A DNA stretch of 64,000 bases from CAVWDI01 sp963753725 (GTDB lineage Bacteria; Chloroflexota; Anaerolineae; Anaerolineales; UBA4823): the NCBI GenBank assembly GCA_963753725.1, contig CAVWDI010000002.1:1-64000 (forward strand), given 5' to 3'. The position numbers were made by a program, and so were the translations under genes. The first letter of the stretch is position 1; each line of letters opens with the position of its first letter. The notes under the pieces were generated by a model. That model had not been told where the DNA came from. It did no database searches and saw nothing but the letters and a program-made list of their open reading frames with translations. Of the stretch, positions 37,440-48,693 are shown piece after piece.

Positions 37440-39698
37440 GCATCTACTTTTTTACGAATCGGTAGGTCACAATTTATCAGGAATCCAGCTACATGAACCT
37501 GGATACGCTGGCAAAGCGTTGAAAATTCTCTGCTACTGGAATTGATGGTTCAAGCGGGAGCGTAGGTCCATCTTCAGCATGGGATGGATTGTAACTCGAG
37601 TGTGGTCATTTTAGCGGAACCTGTAAAGTCTTCGAATTGCACTGTTATGTTATAGGCGCCAATCGCCATTCGGGTTCAAATACGGCTGTATATAGTCCAT
37701 CATCCTATGACCGCATCCGGCGGTATGCCGTCATCCCGCATTGTTAGAGAACTCGTACTTCCATTCGGTTTCTGGATTTTTGCATAAACGGCGCAGCCCA
37801 TTGAATGGGTATCTCTTTTGCGAGCACAGCCAACAATGTCACTGGCTGAGACGTTTTTACGAGTATCGCCCGTGCTAAAGAGGTAATTGAAGCCCGCGTA
37901 AGTGAAAGTGTTCGCAGACAAGCCGCTGGCTTTGTAACTGAATGTTTTTAGCGTTAGTATTATCAGTATGTTGGAATTAGCAGTACCACTGGCCAGATAT
38001 CCAGATTCTTCAATGTCAACACCGAAGAAGCACATTGTCTCTGTTTATAACTCAGACTCTTCACAATAATCTGCTTCAACAGAATAAAATTGGTGGTTCT
38101 ACCTTTAATTCAAATTCCATATCATATAGGGAACCTTCAAAGATAACCACAACATCCAAGTGACCTAGAGTTAGAGTCGACATAGATCGGGACACTTACG
38201 AAATCAGCTGCATTTGGATTTAGTGAACTGGTCGGAATGTGGGACAGTTACTATCTCCTGGAAGTTATTCCCACACTGGGTGATGTTTGCAGATTTGCAT
38301 CCTGGAAAACATTGGTGATATCGGTAAGAATAGTAGGCGAGAAATAATATTTTCCTCCCGTATCCGTGGCTAATTTCTGCAGCAATGCCGCATCCGCATC
38401 CGAGCCGTAACCAAAGGTATACATGGGTATGTTGTTTGTCTGGTAAGAAGGGATAGCACTCACAGGATTACTCCCGGCGGTATTATTCCCGTCGGTCAGC
38501 AAATAAACAACCCGGTTATGATTGGTAATAGATCCATTCAGAACCATATTATTTAGCGCTGTTTTAGCCGCATCGCCAATTGCTGTACCACCTCCATGTG
38601 TGATCGTGTCAATGTGGTTTTTTATTGTGTTTTATCATGCCGTACTTGTGATGGCAGTCAATGGCTGCACTACGGTAGCATTTTGGTTGTAAGCAATCAC
38701 ACCGATGGTCGAATAACCAACCGGAGCCAGGTCAACCAGCATTTTAGCCGCCTTTTTGACATTCGGCAGCTTATTGGGTCCCTTCATAGTGCCGGACTTG
38801 TCATCACAATCTGGTAAGCGACTTTGCAGCTTCCCCACACGACATTCAGTGCGCTGCGCGCGGCCGAATTTGAGAGATCAATTTTCGTAGCCGTACCAGC
38901 CGCAGGCGCCACAGCTGCCAGTTCTGGATGGTAAATTCTCGTGCGAGCAAGTTTGCCCGTGCACCGTTGCGTGGATCAGCTGAAACAGGCCGAACCAATG
39001 TGTCCCAGGCGCTGGCGCCGTATACCCGGCTTTGCGCCGTCACTCCCCTGATTGATAACTCTTGGCGGTAGAGAAGTTGAGCCATTTGTAATTCCATTAT
39101 TCCTAGCCGACCACTGGTTATTCATGATCGCATCCGGCACAGGAATATCGTTCGAATGCGGGCATATAGATGAAGCTGTTATAGGAAGCATTTCCCAGAT
39201 ACTCGTCATAGAGCGAATAATAATAGTGACCCCATTCATGACCAAGCGTATAGCCGCCTCCCTGGTGATCCCAATCGCTGCTGAGGAAGTTCGTCGTAAT
39301 AGAGGGGCCGGGAAACACATCGCAGAAACTAACGTTTAGTCCCGCAAACGCCCTTCCGGAAACATGTGCTTTGGGATGGCAGCTGGGAACCCACACCATA
39401 TCCGCTTTGTTGGCACATGCGCCCTCCCAAGAAAAAAGTCACCTTCCTGAGTTTGTTAGCGCCATTGGAGGCCTCGAAGACCGCATCAGCAAAATAATGA
39501 ATGATTTTCTTGTATTTTGCTTTTTCAGAACTGCTGACAATTGTTTTATGAAAGAGAAATTTTTAGATCAATATAAACAACCGTGTCTTCTGGTTCATCG
39601 TGTGCAGAATAACTTACCGAGGGTGAAATTATAAATATTGCTATTGTGATTAAGTTGATCATAACAACTGTTTTCGGTAATAAACGATTTTGGAACAG
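37440..39698 (-). pseudogene. CLCA-like secreted metalloprotease-VWA protein, copy A (decayed)
   Basis: Homologous throughout to copy B but cut into at least six frame segments. In order: a signal peptide whose start is CTG (39698, aligned with copy B's ATG), YFADAVFEASNGANK, CHPKAHVSGRAFAGLNVSFCD, the zinc motif GHEWGHYYYSLYDEYLG (39226-39240), KLPNVKKAAKMLVDLAPVGYSTIGVIAYN, and VVYLLTDGNNTAGSNPVSAIPSYQTNNIPMYTFGYGSDADAALLQKLATDTGGKYYFSP. The MIDAS region at about 38800 is spoiled (DDKSGTMKG). C-terminal beta-rich part ends near 37440-37500. Not translatable as one protein in this sequence. Confidence 0.8.
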
Positions 39699-40402
39699 GG
39701 TAACTTCCTTTTGTACAACGCTCATCAATTAATTGATATTGCACATTTGTTCGATAAAATTTTTATGCTGTACTTTAGTTAATTTATTATCTTGAACCGA
39801 AAGAAATTTGTTACTTGTTGAACGAATTTTTTTTTAATGGATCGCCTCCTTTATATGGTTAAATTTGAAAATATTTGTTTTCAATAAAATTTGAATATCA
39901 CCGCTAGGAAGTTGTATGAGTTAGAGAATGGGTAATCGTTGCTTGGATAAAAAATTTGTCGAGCAGAGTTGTCATCCAGCATTATCAGAATATGATCGAG
40001 CATGGTCTTTTGTTATTTTGGAGCAAAAAGAAAGAAAATATCACAGCCGAAATTAACGATAACCTAGTGATAATTATTAACAAGGTACATCTTGAACAAT
40101 TGTATGCTTGAAGGAATACTATTCGATCCTAGAAAATCACCCCCACCTAATTTATTACCAGAACTTATTCGATCAAAATGCATAATTATAGCGTTTTGTC
40201 AAAGCGAATGAACTGGATTAGATACCGAGTTTGTCAATTTCAAGTTGGCAAATGATGATCCTTGTCACTTTGTATATTACCATACCTGTAATAAATACAA
40301 AATGTAATCTGGCGAAATCCTCTGCAATTGAATAACGACGAGCCCGAATTAGTGACACTATTACTGAAAATCAAATTGGAGATTTCACTTTTAACCAACG
40401 AT
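39699..40402. other. AT-rich gene-free region upstream of copy A
   Basis: No convincing ORF on either strand and markedly AT-rich. On the minus strand AAAGGAGGCGA at about 39839-39850 is a strong Shine-Dalgarno-like site, as in the copy-B leader (42892-42903), but no start codon follows properly (ATTAAAA). The region ends at the palindrome 40403-40423. Confidence 0.6.
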
Positions 40403-40423
40403 CCCCTACCGGCAAGGTAGGGG
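40403..40423. repeat. Palindrome CCCCTACC-GGCAA-GGTAGGGG
   Basis: Perfect eight-base stem, reverse complement of the element at 37393-37413. It lies 39 bases beyond the copy B stop codon and could end its transcript. Confidence 0.75.
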
Positions 40424-40461
40424 ATTGTGTTTGAGAAACCTCTTAATTTTCAGAAAATGGG

Positions 40462-42730
40462 TTATTTATTTTCAACCAGCGGCAGGAAAATTTTATCGTA
40501 ATCAAGGACATTAACCTGTATGCTCGCATTGCGGTCGAAATTATCTGTTACCGGAATTGGCGGTTCAAGCGGCAGCGCCGGTCCATACCTGGGGTGGGAT
40601 GGGGCGTAGCTGAGTTTGGTCATCGCGGCACCACCATCGACGGAAAACTGCACAGATACATTGTAGGCTCCAACCACTTCGGGATAAAATACGCCTGTAT
40701 AAATCCCATCATTCATCAATGCATCCGGGGGGACGCCATTATCCAGCAGTTCCATGTATTCCATGCTTCCATCTTGATATGTGTACTGTAGCCATCGCCT
40801 CAGCCCCCTTGATGGGCAGTTCTTTCGCCAGCACAGCCACCAGTTTGACCGGCTGAGGGAGTTTGATAAAATCGTTCGGCATTCTAAAAATCATTTTCAA
40901 AGGATACGGAAATGCAGTTACCGAAGCCGTGTAAGTGAATCGCTTGGCAGGATCAGGCTGGTCAGGATCTGGAAAGCCGGTAACGTGGTAAGAGAATTTT
41001 GTTTCCCCTTCACTACTGTTTGTGATAATATCAATTTCCAGAGTCCAAAATCACTCCAGAATTAATATCGTGTCCGTAATAGCACAGCCTCTCTTTCACG
41101 ACCGATGGTTCATCATCATTGCAAACTAGATCCCCCATGCATGATAACCATTTGGAGTGTTTCCACCCGAACCATGTCATATCCCAGAGCACCCGTATAA
41201 ACCACCACAACATCAAAATGACCTAAAGTTGAGTCAACCAGAAACGATGCACCAAAATCATCCGCTGCTTCTGGACTAATATGATTGCAGTTTCCACTGT
41301 ACCCTTGGATATTCCTACGCTGGGTGAAGACTGCAGATTGGCATCCTGGAATGCGTTGGTGATATCAGTCAGAGTCGTCGGTGAGTAATAGTATTTTCCT
41401 CCCGTATCGGTGGCTAACTTCTGCATCAAGGTCGTGTCCGCATCCAAGCCGTATGCAAAAGTATACATGGGTATATTGGACGTCTGGTAGCTCGGGATTA
41501 CGGACACGGGATTTATTCCACGATTGCTGTTACCATCGGACAGCAGGTAAACTGTTTTATTGTAGCTGCCCAAACCCGGCGCAGCCACCAGATCATCATG
41601 CGCTTTTTTAGCCGCATCACCGATTGCCGTCCACCCTCCAAGTGTAATGGCGTCGATCTTAGCTTTTATAGTGGCTTTATCTTGCGGTGGTGATAGCAGT
41701 CAATGGCTGCACCACTGTGACAGTATCATTGTAAGCGATCACCCCGATGGTTGAGTAGCCCACCGGAGCCAGGTCAACCAGCATTTTTGCCGCTGTTTTG
41801 ACGTTCGGCAGCTTATTACCTGTCATGCTGCCCGACTTGTCGATCACGATCTGGTATGCGATGTGCAGCTGCCCCACACGATTTCGAGGTCGCTGCGTGC
41901 AGCAGTATCAGGCAGGTCAATGTCTGGATCATTCGTCCCGGTGGGCGCCACAGCCGCCAGTTCCGGATGGTGAATTCGAACCGGCAGGGTCGCCCGCTGA
42001 CCGGAGCGCGGGTCCGATGCAACGGGCCGAGCCAGGGTTGTCCAACAACTGGCGCCGTAAACCCGCCTTTGTGCAGTATCCTCGTGCTCATCACCGTATC
42101 GTAACTATTGGCGGTAGAGAAGTTGATCCATTCGTAGTTGCCCCCGATTGCATCCCATTGATGATTCATAATCGCGTCTGGAAAGGCATCATCAGTTGAA
42201 TGTGGGAAATAGAAGGTGCTGTCATAGGAAGGAACTCCAGCATACTCGTCATACATCGAGTAATAGTAATGCCCCCATTCATGACCCAGCGTGTAACCGC
42301 CTCCCTGGTCCCCAATCAGGGGTCTGTGATGAAGTTCATCGAACCAGGAAAATTATCACAGAAATTAATATTTTGTCCGTTTACCGCTCTTCCGGAAACA
42401 GAACCACTGGGATGGCAGCTTTGAATCCACACTATATCAGCTTTATTGGCACATTGGCCGTTCTGGTAAATCGTCACTTTCCCGATTTTATTCTCACCTT
42501 CCGAAGCCTCGAAGACCGCGTCAGCAAAGCGTTGGATGATCTCATCGTACTTTGTCCGAATCGCTGGGGCCGACGTTTTTGTAAAGTGAGATTTCCACGT
42601 CGATGATTACCGGGGGTTGGGCAGGTGCTTCCGGGGCAGATTGGGTCACTGAAGGCGCTATCAAGATCATAGCTATTGCGATCAAAGATAGCACCACAGC
42701 TGTTTGTCTGAAAATTCGATTCGGATTCAT
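40462..42730 (-). pseudogene. CLCA-like secreted metalloprotease-VWA protein, copy B (decayed)
   Basis: ATG 42730 with AGGAGG six bases upstream starts a Sec signal peptide (RIFRQTAVVLSLIAIAMILIAP). The segments in order, in different frames, are: YDEIIQRFADAVFEASEGENKIGKVT, CHPSGSVSGRAVNGQNINFC, GGGYTLGHEWGHYYYSMYDEYAG (zinc motif at 42269-42283), the VWA domain with MIDAS IVIDKSGSMTGNKLPNVKTAA and VGYSTIGVIAYND, VYLLSDGNSNRGINPVSVIPSYQ, DADTTLMQKLATDTGGKYYYSP, and a C-terminus ending KIFLPLVENK. The order HEWxH...YDEY then VWA is that of CLCA proteins (MEROPS M87). At least five frameshifts. Confidence 0.82.
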
Positions 42731-43655
42731 GGTTATCCTCCTAAGGTATAACGCTGAGTACGTAACTGATATGGTAAACGCGTTTGTCGACAACAATGGA
42801 GGTGCGTCCAACAGGTATATCCCCAATATCAACGACACCTTAATCCATTGCTTCTTTTTAGAAATCAATTAATCATTTTTCATAAGCGCTCGCCTCCTTT
42901 TGTATAGGAACGGTTAATCTTTAATACCCGCCAAATTCTTCATTACCGGGTGGAATTCAAGCGAATTCAAAAAGCAGCCGAATTTAAATGCGAAAAAATG
43001 AATGGTTTGGAAAGGTATCGTGCCATCAAAATCAGCTGATGATTTCGTTAGTTTACGGGTATTTCCGGGTGCGCACGAGGAGAATGAAGAGGTTAAACGC
43101 GTTTCAATACAGGGACTGATAACTGGCACCCAGTTATTATTTTTAGCTTTGTTGAAGCAATGATGTCGATCAAGAACTTCCACCCCAACCATTTCTTTTA
43201 CCTGAATTTAATCAATCAAATCAATTCTTGCGATCGTTCGAATGCCTGTTCCAATATTGTATTTCCGACAAAAGGATAACAAAATTCAAAAGTCTACCTA
43301 CCATCCATAATACCATAATTGATGTGAAGAAATCAACAACGAGACCATACAAATCCGTTAACCCCGTTTTTTCCCCTTATTTTAGTCCTTGCCACCATTG
43401 CAATTGCATGGAGCAGTTACTGATCCGCTCGCTGGGTGGTGTACAATCCACCGCTTACAGTCAGTCCGGCGCTCTTAGAGTCGAAGTCCACACGCGCCTC
43501 AACCGCTGCCGTTCATTTTACCCAAATCGAATATTGGTCCGTTCATAATTGCCTTGTTTTTTGCACCAAAATCCTGGCACTTTACTTGCAACCATGCTCT
43601 CAATAGTCCATTCTTTCCTTTTAAACAAGCATGGTAAAATTTTTCGGATTATCCC
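42731..43655. other. Gene-free region upstream of copy B and of the LysM array
   Basis: Contains the minus-strand leader of copy B (42731-42905) with a strong SD at 42892-42903 and a four-codon ORF (42869-42883), and the promoter side of the plus-strand LysM/M23 gene at 43656. A minus-strand ORF at 42914-43192 has no recognisable features and is probably not a gene. Confidence 0.55.
42869..42883 (-). promoter_or_regulatory. Possible leader mini-ORF upstream of CLCA-like copy B
   Basis: ATG at 42883 is followed by AAA AAT GAT TAA, with AAAAGGAGGCGA eight bases upstream. A similar SD but no start codon precedes copy A. It could be a translational leader or a remnant. Confidence 0.3.
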
Positions 43656-45236
43656 ATGACAAAACATTCCGTTCGCCTTAATCTAAGTTACGCTTTCTTA
43701 GCGCTCTCAATATTGCTATTGGCCTCCCTGGCATGCGCCCGCACTGTCAAGTATGACGAAACACCTTTATGGAGCGTTACCAATTTAAAGTCTTCACCTA
43801 AAACCGGTTCAGTACAGGCTGCCCAGGCTGCTCAGGGAGTGCCACTGGCTATTGATTCAGACGGCGACTCTCCCGCGGCAACCCCCAGCGGACCTGTCCT
43901 GACCCCCACCCCAAACCAACCACGCGTGCTGCCTACATTGCGCGCCGATCCCATCGAGTATTTCATTGAAAGCGGCGACACCCTGGGCAACATCGCCCGG
44001 CAGTTCGGGATAACCTGGGAGTATTTGGGGCAGTACAATGATATTGATGATCCCAACCAGCTCGACATCGGCCAGCAGATCTCCATTCCTCCTCCTACCC
44101 CCGACGGCAACTCGCCCGATTTTAAGATCATCCCCAATTCAGAGCTGATTTACGGCCCGACCACGGCGAACTTCAACATTGAAGAATTTATTCAGAGCCA
44201 GGGCGGTTACCTGGCCAACTACGAAGAAGAAGTTAATGAAGTTCCGCTCTCCGGCGCCCAGATCGTTACACGCATCGCGCAGGATTTTTCAGTCAACCCG
44301 CGTTTGCTGCTGTCCGTGTTGGAGCACCAGAGTGGATGGGTCACTCAATCCGATATCGAAAAGAACGAGCGCAAGTATCCGATCGGATTAGAGAATGAGC
44401 AGCGTAAGGGATTATATTTACAGCTGGCTTACGCCGCTAACAACCTGAACCGCGGGTTTTACCTGTGGCGTGTTAACGGCATTGGCGCCTGGTCGCTAGT
44501 CGATGGCTCGATCCTGCTCGCCTCACCTACGGTCAATGCCGGCACTGCCGGAGTGCAGCATTTATTCTCCACCCTGCTCGGCCGCAATGCCTGGGAAAGC
44601 GCCGTATCCCAGGATGGCCTGCACGCCACTTACAGCGCTCTCTTCGGCAATCCCTTCGGCTACGAAGGTGAACCAGTGGATACTGCCAATTTGATCCAGC
44701 CCCCTATGAATTTGCCATTTGCGCAAGATGAAGAATGGAGTTACACTGGCGGCCCGCACAGCGCGTGGGGTGACGGTTCCGCCTGGGCTGCCCTGGACTT
44801 TGCCCCGCCTGGTGAAGATGTCGGTTGTGTGAAGAGCGACGCCTTTGTATTGTCCGCCGCGGATGGGCTTATCACTCGTGCAGCGGACGGAGCGGTAATT
44901 CAAGACCTGGATGGCGATGGTCTGGAACAAACCGGCTGGGTCGTTCTTTATATGCATATTGCAGCTCGCGACCGTGTTGAGCCGGGCACCTATCTGTCAG
45001 CCAACCAACCCATTGGTCATCCTTCCTGCGAGGGCGGGATATCGACCGGAACGCATGTCCACATCGCAAGGCGTTATAATGGGGAATGGATCCCGGCCGA
45101 CCAAGAAGTACCCTTCGTGCTCGATCGCTGGATCACCGTCGGCGCTGGCTCGGAGTATGATGGTTATCTGGAACGTGGTCGCAAACAGGTGGAGGCATAC
45201 GCTGGACGGTCGCCCGATAACATTGTCACACGTTGA
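43656..45236 (+). CDS. LysM plus M23-like lipoprotein, array member 1
   Basis: 526 aa; lipobox LASLAC (Cys27). A Pro/Thr linker, then a LysM domain at about 104-147 (IEYFIESGDTLGNIARQFGITWEYLGQYNDI ... QQISIPPP) that binds peptidoglycan glycan. A helical middle domain is shared with the other members (SAQIVTRIAQDFSVNPRLLLSVLEHQSGW). The C-terminal domain has the M23-type zinc set: His and Asp in GGPHSAWGDGSAWAALDFAP and HxH in SCEGGISTGTHVHIARRYNGEW. Likely an envelope-remodelling or cell-wall-binding endopeptidase. First of four tandem paralogues, all plus strand; the spacing to the next is 11 bases. Confidence 0.85.
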   Translation: MTKHSVRLNLSYAFLALSILLLASLACARTVKYDETPLWSVTNLKSSPKTGSVQAAQAAQGVPLAIDSDGDSPAATPSGPVLTPTPNQPRVLPTLRADPIEYFIESGDTLGNIARQFGITWEYLGQYNDIDDPNQLDIGQQISIPPPTPDGNSPDFKIIPNSELIYGPTTANFNIEEFIQSQGGYLANYEEEVNEVPLSGAQIVTRIAQDFSVNPRLLLSVLEHQSGWVTQSDIEKNERKYPIGLENEQRKGLYLQLAYAANNLNRGFYLWRVNGIGAWSLVDGSILLASPTVNAGTAGVQHLFSTLLGRNAWESAVSQDGLHATYSALFGNPFGYEGEPVDTANLIQPPMNLPFAQDEEWSYTGGPHSAWGDGSAWAALDFAPPGEDVGCVKSDAFVLSAADGLITRAADGAVIQDLDGDGLEQTGWVVLYMHIAARDRVEPGTYLSANQPIGHPSCEGGISTGTHVHIARRYNGEWIPADQEVPFVLDRWITVGAGSEYDGYLERGRKQVEAYAGRSPDNIVTR

Positions 45237-45247
45237 TCTAAATCCGC

Positions 45248-46922
45248 ATGAAACATATCCGCCCTGGAATATCAGCCCTCCTGCTGCTGGCTGGTCTGTG
45301 TACAGCATATTTATGTACTGCATGCGCTACCACCAGCGGTTATTGGATACCCCCCAAGTCATTTTCTGCCTCCTATGATTCTCCAGCGCTTCCCATCGAA
45401 GAGATTGATCTCTCCACATCGACCTCTGAACTAATCCCTGAAAGACAAACCACTCATCAGCCTCCGGAAGATCCGGCCAATGTCGGAGCCGGGATCAACC
45501 CCACTCATACACCCTTCGAAGAGGGAAGTGAGCCGCCAGAATACGGCGCTGGTGCCTCCAATTACGGCGACACCAATCCCTCTACCGAAATCGCAGTCGT
45601 CGAATTCGGCCCCAATTCTGTACTACGCTCAGGCGGCGGACACCTTACCGGTGGTAGCGGTTCGCTTCGGTGTGAAACCCTCCGAGATCACCTCCAATGA
45701 ACCCATACCGGAAACCGGTTTCATCAATCCGAACCAACTGCTGGTCATCCCGCGCAATTTAGGTGAAACGACCTCATCTGAAAAGTTGCTCCCGGACAGT
45801 GAAGTGGTCTTTTCACCTTCAACTGTCAGCTTCGATATCGAGAGCTTCGTAAATCAAGCAGGTGGTTTCTTGAACCAATTTAACGACTATACAAAAGACA
45901 CCGGCACGCTGTACGGCGCTGAGACGGTTTTGCAAGCCGCCACCGAAAACTCAATAAACCCGCGTTTGCTGTTAGCCCTGCTCGAATTTCACAGCGGTTG
46001 GGTTTATGGTCAGCCTGCTACCCAGGGTGAAAAGGATTACCCCCTGGGCGTTAACATTCCCACCGAGAGATACCTGTTCAACCAGCTTGTGTGGACGGTT
46101 AACCAGTTGTCAACCGGATATTATGCTTATCGTGAAGGGCGTTTCACAGAAATCACATTTAAAGACGGCACAACCGCCCGATTAGCCCCGGACCTGAACG
46201 CTGGAACGGCTGCCCTGCAGTATTATTTCGCCCAGTTGTATGATTATCAGGAATGGCACGATGTATTGTATTCCCCGAGCGGTTTCATGTCCCTTCATAT
46301 ACGTATGTTCGGAGATCCCTGGCAGCGGGCCGCTTCGGTTGAACCGCTCTTTCCTATTGCAGCCCGGCAGCCGCCGCTCATCCTGCCTTTTGTGCGCAAC
46401 TGGCCCTGGAGTCTTACCGGTGGACCGCACGGAGCCTGGGAACATGACGGCGCCTATGCCGCCTTAGATTTTGGTCCCGGTATCCAAACTTCAGGCTGCG
46501 TGGAATCGGGCGCCTGGGTGCTGGCTGCTTCAGACGGCCTGGTCGTTCGCACCGGTCCCGGTCTTGTGGTAGTAGATTTAGACGGTGATGGTCACGAACA
46601 AACCGGATGGGTGCTGGTATACTTACACGTAGCCAGTGATGACCGCATCCCGCTCGACTCGTGGGTTGCAACCGGCGACAAGCTAGGGCATCCATCCTGC
46701 GAAGGCGGCTATTCGACCGGAACTCATCTACATTTTGCCCGCAAATTCAACGGCGAGTGGGTGCCAGCTGACGGTCCGCTGCCTTTCAACCTCGGTGGCT
46801 GGATCGCCCATAATGGAGAAGAAGCGTACAAGGGCACGCTCACGAGAGAAGGTGAAACCGTGACGGCCTGCACATGCAGCAACGCCAAATCGTTTGTTAC
46901 CCGCGGCGATGATGATCCATAG
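45248..46922 (+). pseudogene. LysM plus M23-like lipoprotein, array member 2 (frameshifted)
   Basis: ATG 45248; lipobox LCTAC (Cys26). The frame of the signal peptide drifts out at about 45500-45600; the natural linker and LysM (TATPIPLPKSQSS ... YYAQAADTLPVVAVRFGVKPSEI ... NQLLVIPRNLG) lie in the other frame, which then runs to the stop at 46922. One indel would join them. Middle and catalytic parts match member 1: ENSINPRLLLALLEFHSGW, GGPHGAWEHDGAYAALDFGP and STGTHLHFARKFNGEW. Confidence 0.8.
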
Positions 46923-48639
46923 CTCATTAAGATTCAAAACATACCTCACTCCGGCCAGTCTTGTACTCATTTTATTTAGCAGCCTCTTTTGGGGTTTTTA
47001 TTTTCCCCAATCTGCTTCGGCTTCCATTGAAAACAAATTGGGAATACGGCCATCTCCTCGCCGGATGGGAGATCGCTTCGTCGGGAAGGATCCTCCCCGC
47101 GAGTACGGCAGTATAGGTTTTATAAACGGGGACGAGCGCCCACAGCCCGCACATCCTCCCATACGCTACTACACCTTTCCCGGCGATTCGCTAAAGGCTG
47201 TGGCCTCCCGATTCGGCCTCCATCCGGATGAAATTAGCTCACCATCCCCACTAGCTGAAGAGGGATTGCTTACGCCTGGACAACTGCTGCTGCTGCCTCC
47301 GCGTGTAGAAGAGATGCGCGCCAACCACGAAATAATAAAAATTCCCCAGATTATGCCTGACAGCGAGGTTGTTTACGGTCCTTCGGCGGCGGATTTCGAT
47401 GTGTCCCAATACCTGGAAGACGCCGCTGGCTACCTCGCCCAACATCGCGAGTATCTCGGAACGACTTCATGGACTCCCGCTGCGGATGTCGTCACGCGTG
47501 TCGCCCTGGAAAACTCGATTAATCCGCGCTTGCTGCTGGCATTAATGGAATATGAGTGCGGCTGTGTTTTGGGTGATTCTCCCGGTAAACTGGCAGAAGG
47601 TTATGTACTGGGTGTGGAGCAGTATGAACACCAATGGTTGTATGGACAACTGGGCTGGGCTGTCAACGAGCTGTCAAAAGGCTATTACGGCTGGCGTTCG
47701 GGCGCTTTAACCGAGATTCGGCTCCCAAGTGGTATAATTTTACGCCCTGCGCCGGACTCAAACGCCGGTAGTGTATCAATTCTGTACTATTTCACCAGCC
47801 TGGCGACCCAAAAATCGATCCAAAAGATACCCACCATGCAGCGGCCATTAATGGATTCGATACCTGTGGATGATTCCTGGCGGACGGCGCTCGATAAACA
47901 AAATGGATTTTACGACCTTTACCAGCATATGTTTGGAGACACTATGGTCCGCTCTGCGGCGGTAGAACCGCTCTTTCCGGACGGAATCAGTCAACCGGAC
48001 TTGCAGCTGCCTTTTGAACCTGGTTTCGTTTGGAGCTATACCAGCGGTCCGCATAAAGCCTGGCAGACGGAGGGAGCGTTGGCTGCGCTTGACTTTGCGC
48101 CTTCATCCAAACGGTCCGGATGCGAGCTCTCCTATGCATGGGTTGTGGCTGCGGCTGACGGACCGGTCACAAGGACCGGTGATGGTTATGTCATTCAGGA
48201 TCTGGACGGCAGCGAAAATCTGGGTGATGTTATTCCAAGTGATAAGAATGAGTTTACAGGTTGGGCGCTGTTATATATGCATATTCGATCTGAGGAAAAA
48301 GTAGTTGAAGGTGCCTACCTTAAAGCGGGAGACCCGATTGGTCATCCGTCCTGTGAAGGAGGCCCTGCGACCGGTACACATTTGCATTTTGCTCGTAAAT
48401 ACAACGGTGAATGGATCGCGGCAGATGGTCCGTTGCCATTAATTCTCAGCGGCTGGCGTGTACACGCTGGCGAAGTGCCTTATGAGGGCACCCTTACCAA
48501 GGATGAGCAGACCGTAATCGCCCATCCATGGGGCTCTTTCGATACATTAGTTTGGATACCCGCCGATGGAAGCCCGCGTATACCTACGCAATTGACCCCC
48601 TCGCAAGACGCCGCAAGACGAGGACGAACCGAAGGATAA
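46909..48639 (+). CDS. LysM plus M23-like protein, array member 3
   Basis: About 576 aa; the start at ATG 46909 overlaps the end of member 2. Instead of a lipobox it has a Sec signal peptide (YLTPASLVLILFSSLFWGFYFPQSASA). LysM (RYYTFPGDSLKAVASRFGLHPDEI), middle domain (ENSINPRLLLALMEYECGCVLGD) and M23-like C-terminus (SGPHKAWQTEGALAALDFAP, ATGTHLHFARKYNGEWIAADG) are in the order of the others. Probably secreted, unlike its lipoprotein sisters. Confidence 0.83.
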   Translation: MMIHSSLRFKTYLTPASLVLILFSSLFWGFYFPQSASASIENKLGIRPSPRRMGDRFVGKDPPREYGSIGFINGDERPQPAHPPIRYYTFPGDSLKAVASRFGLHPDEISSPSPLAEEGLLTPGQLLLLPPRVEEMRANHEIIKIPQIMPDSEVVYGPSAADFDVSQYLEDAAGYLAQHREYLGTTSWTPAADVVTRVALENSINPRLLLALMEYECGCVLGDSPGKLAEGYVLGVEQYEHQWLYGQLGWAVNELSKGYYGWRSGALTEIRLPSGIILRPAPDSNAGSVSILYYFTSLATQKSIQKIPTMQRPLMDSIPVDDSWRTALDKQNGFYDLYQHMFGDTMVRSAAVEPLFPDGISQPDLQLPFEPGFVWSYTSGPHKAWQTEGALAALDFAPSSKRSGCELSYAWVVAAADGPVTRTGDGYVIQDLDGSENLGDVIPSDKNEFTGWALLYMHIRSEEKVVEGAYLKAGDPIGHPSCEGGPATGTHLHFARKYNGEWIAADGPLPLILSGWRVHAGEVPYEGTLTKDEQTVIAHPWGSFDTLVWIPADGSPRIPTQLTPSQDAARRGRTEG

Positions 48640-48693
48640 ATTTGATAAATAAAAAGTCCCACAATCCTTCACTCTTTAGGCTGGTTTGGCGTA

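Noticed and set aside
42914..43192. Minus-strand ORF of 92 codons upstream of the CLCA-like copy B
   Set aside because: No ribosome-binding site, family motif or signal peptide; in an AT-rich region with many chance frames.
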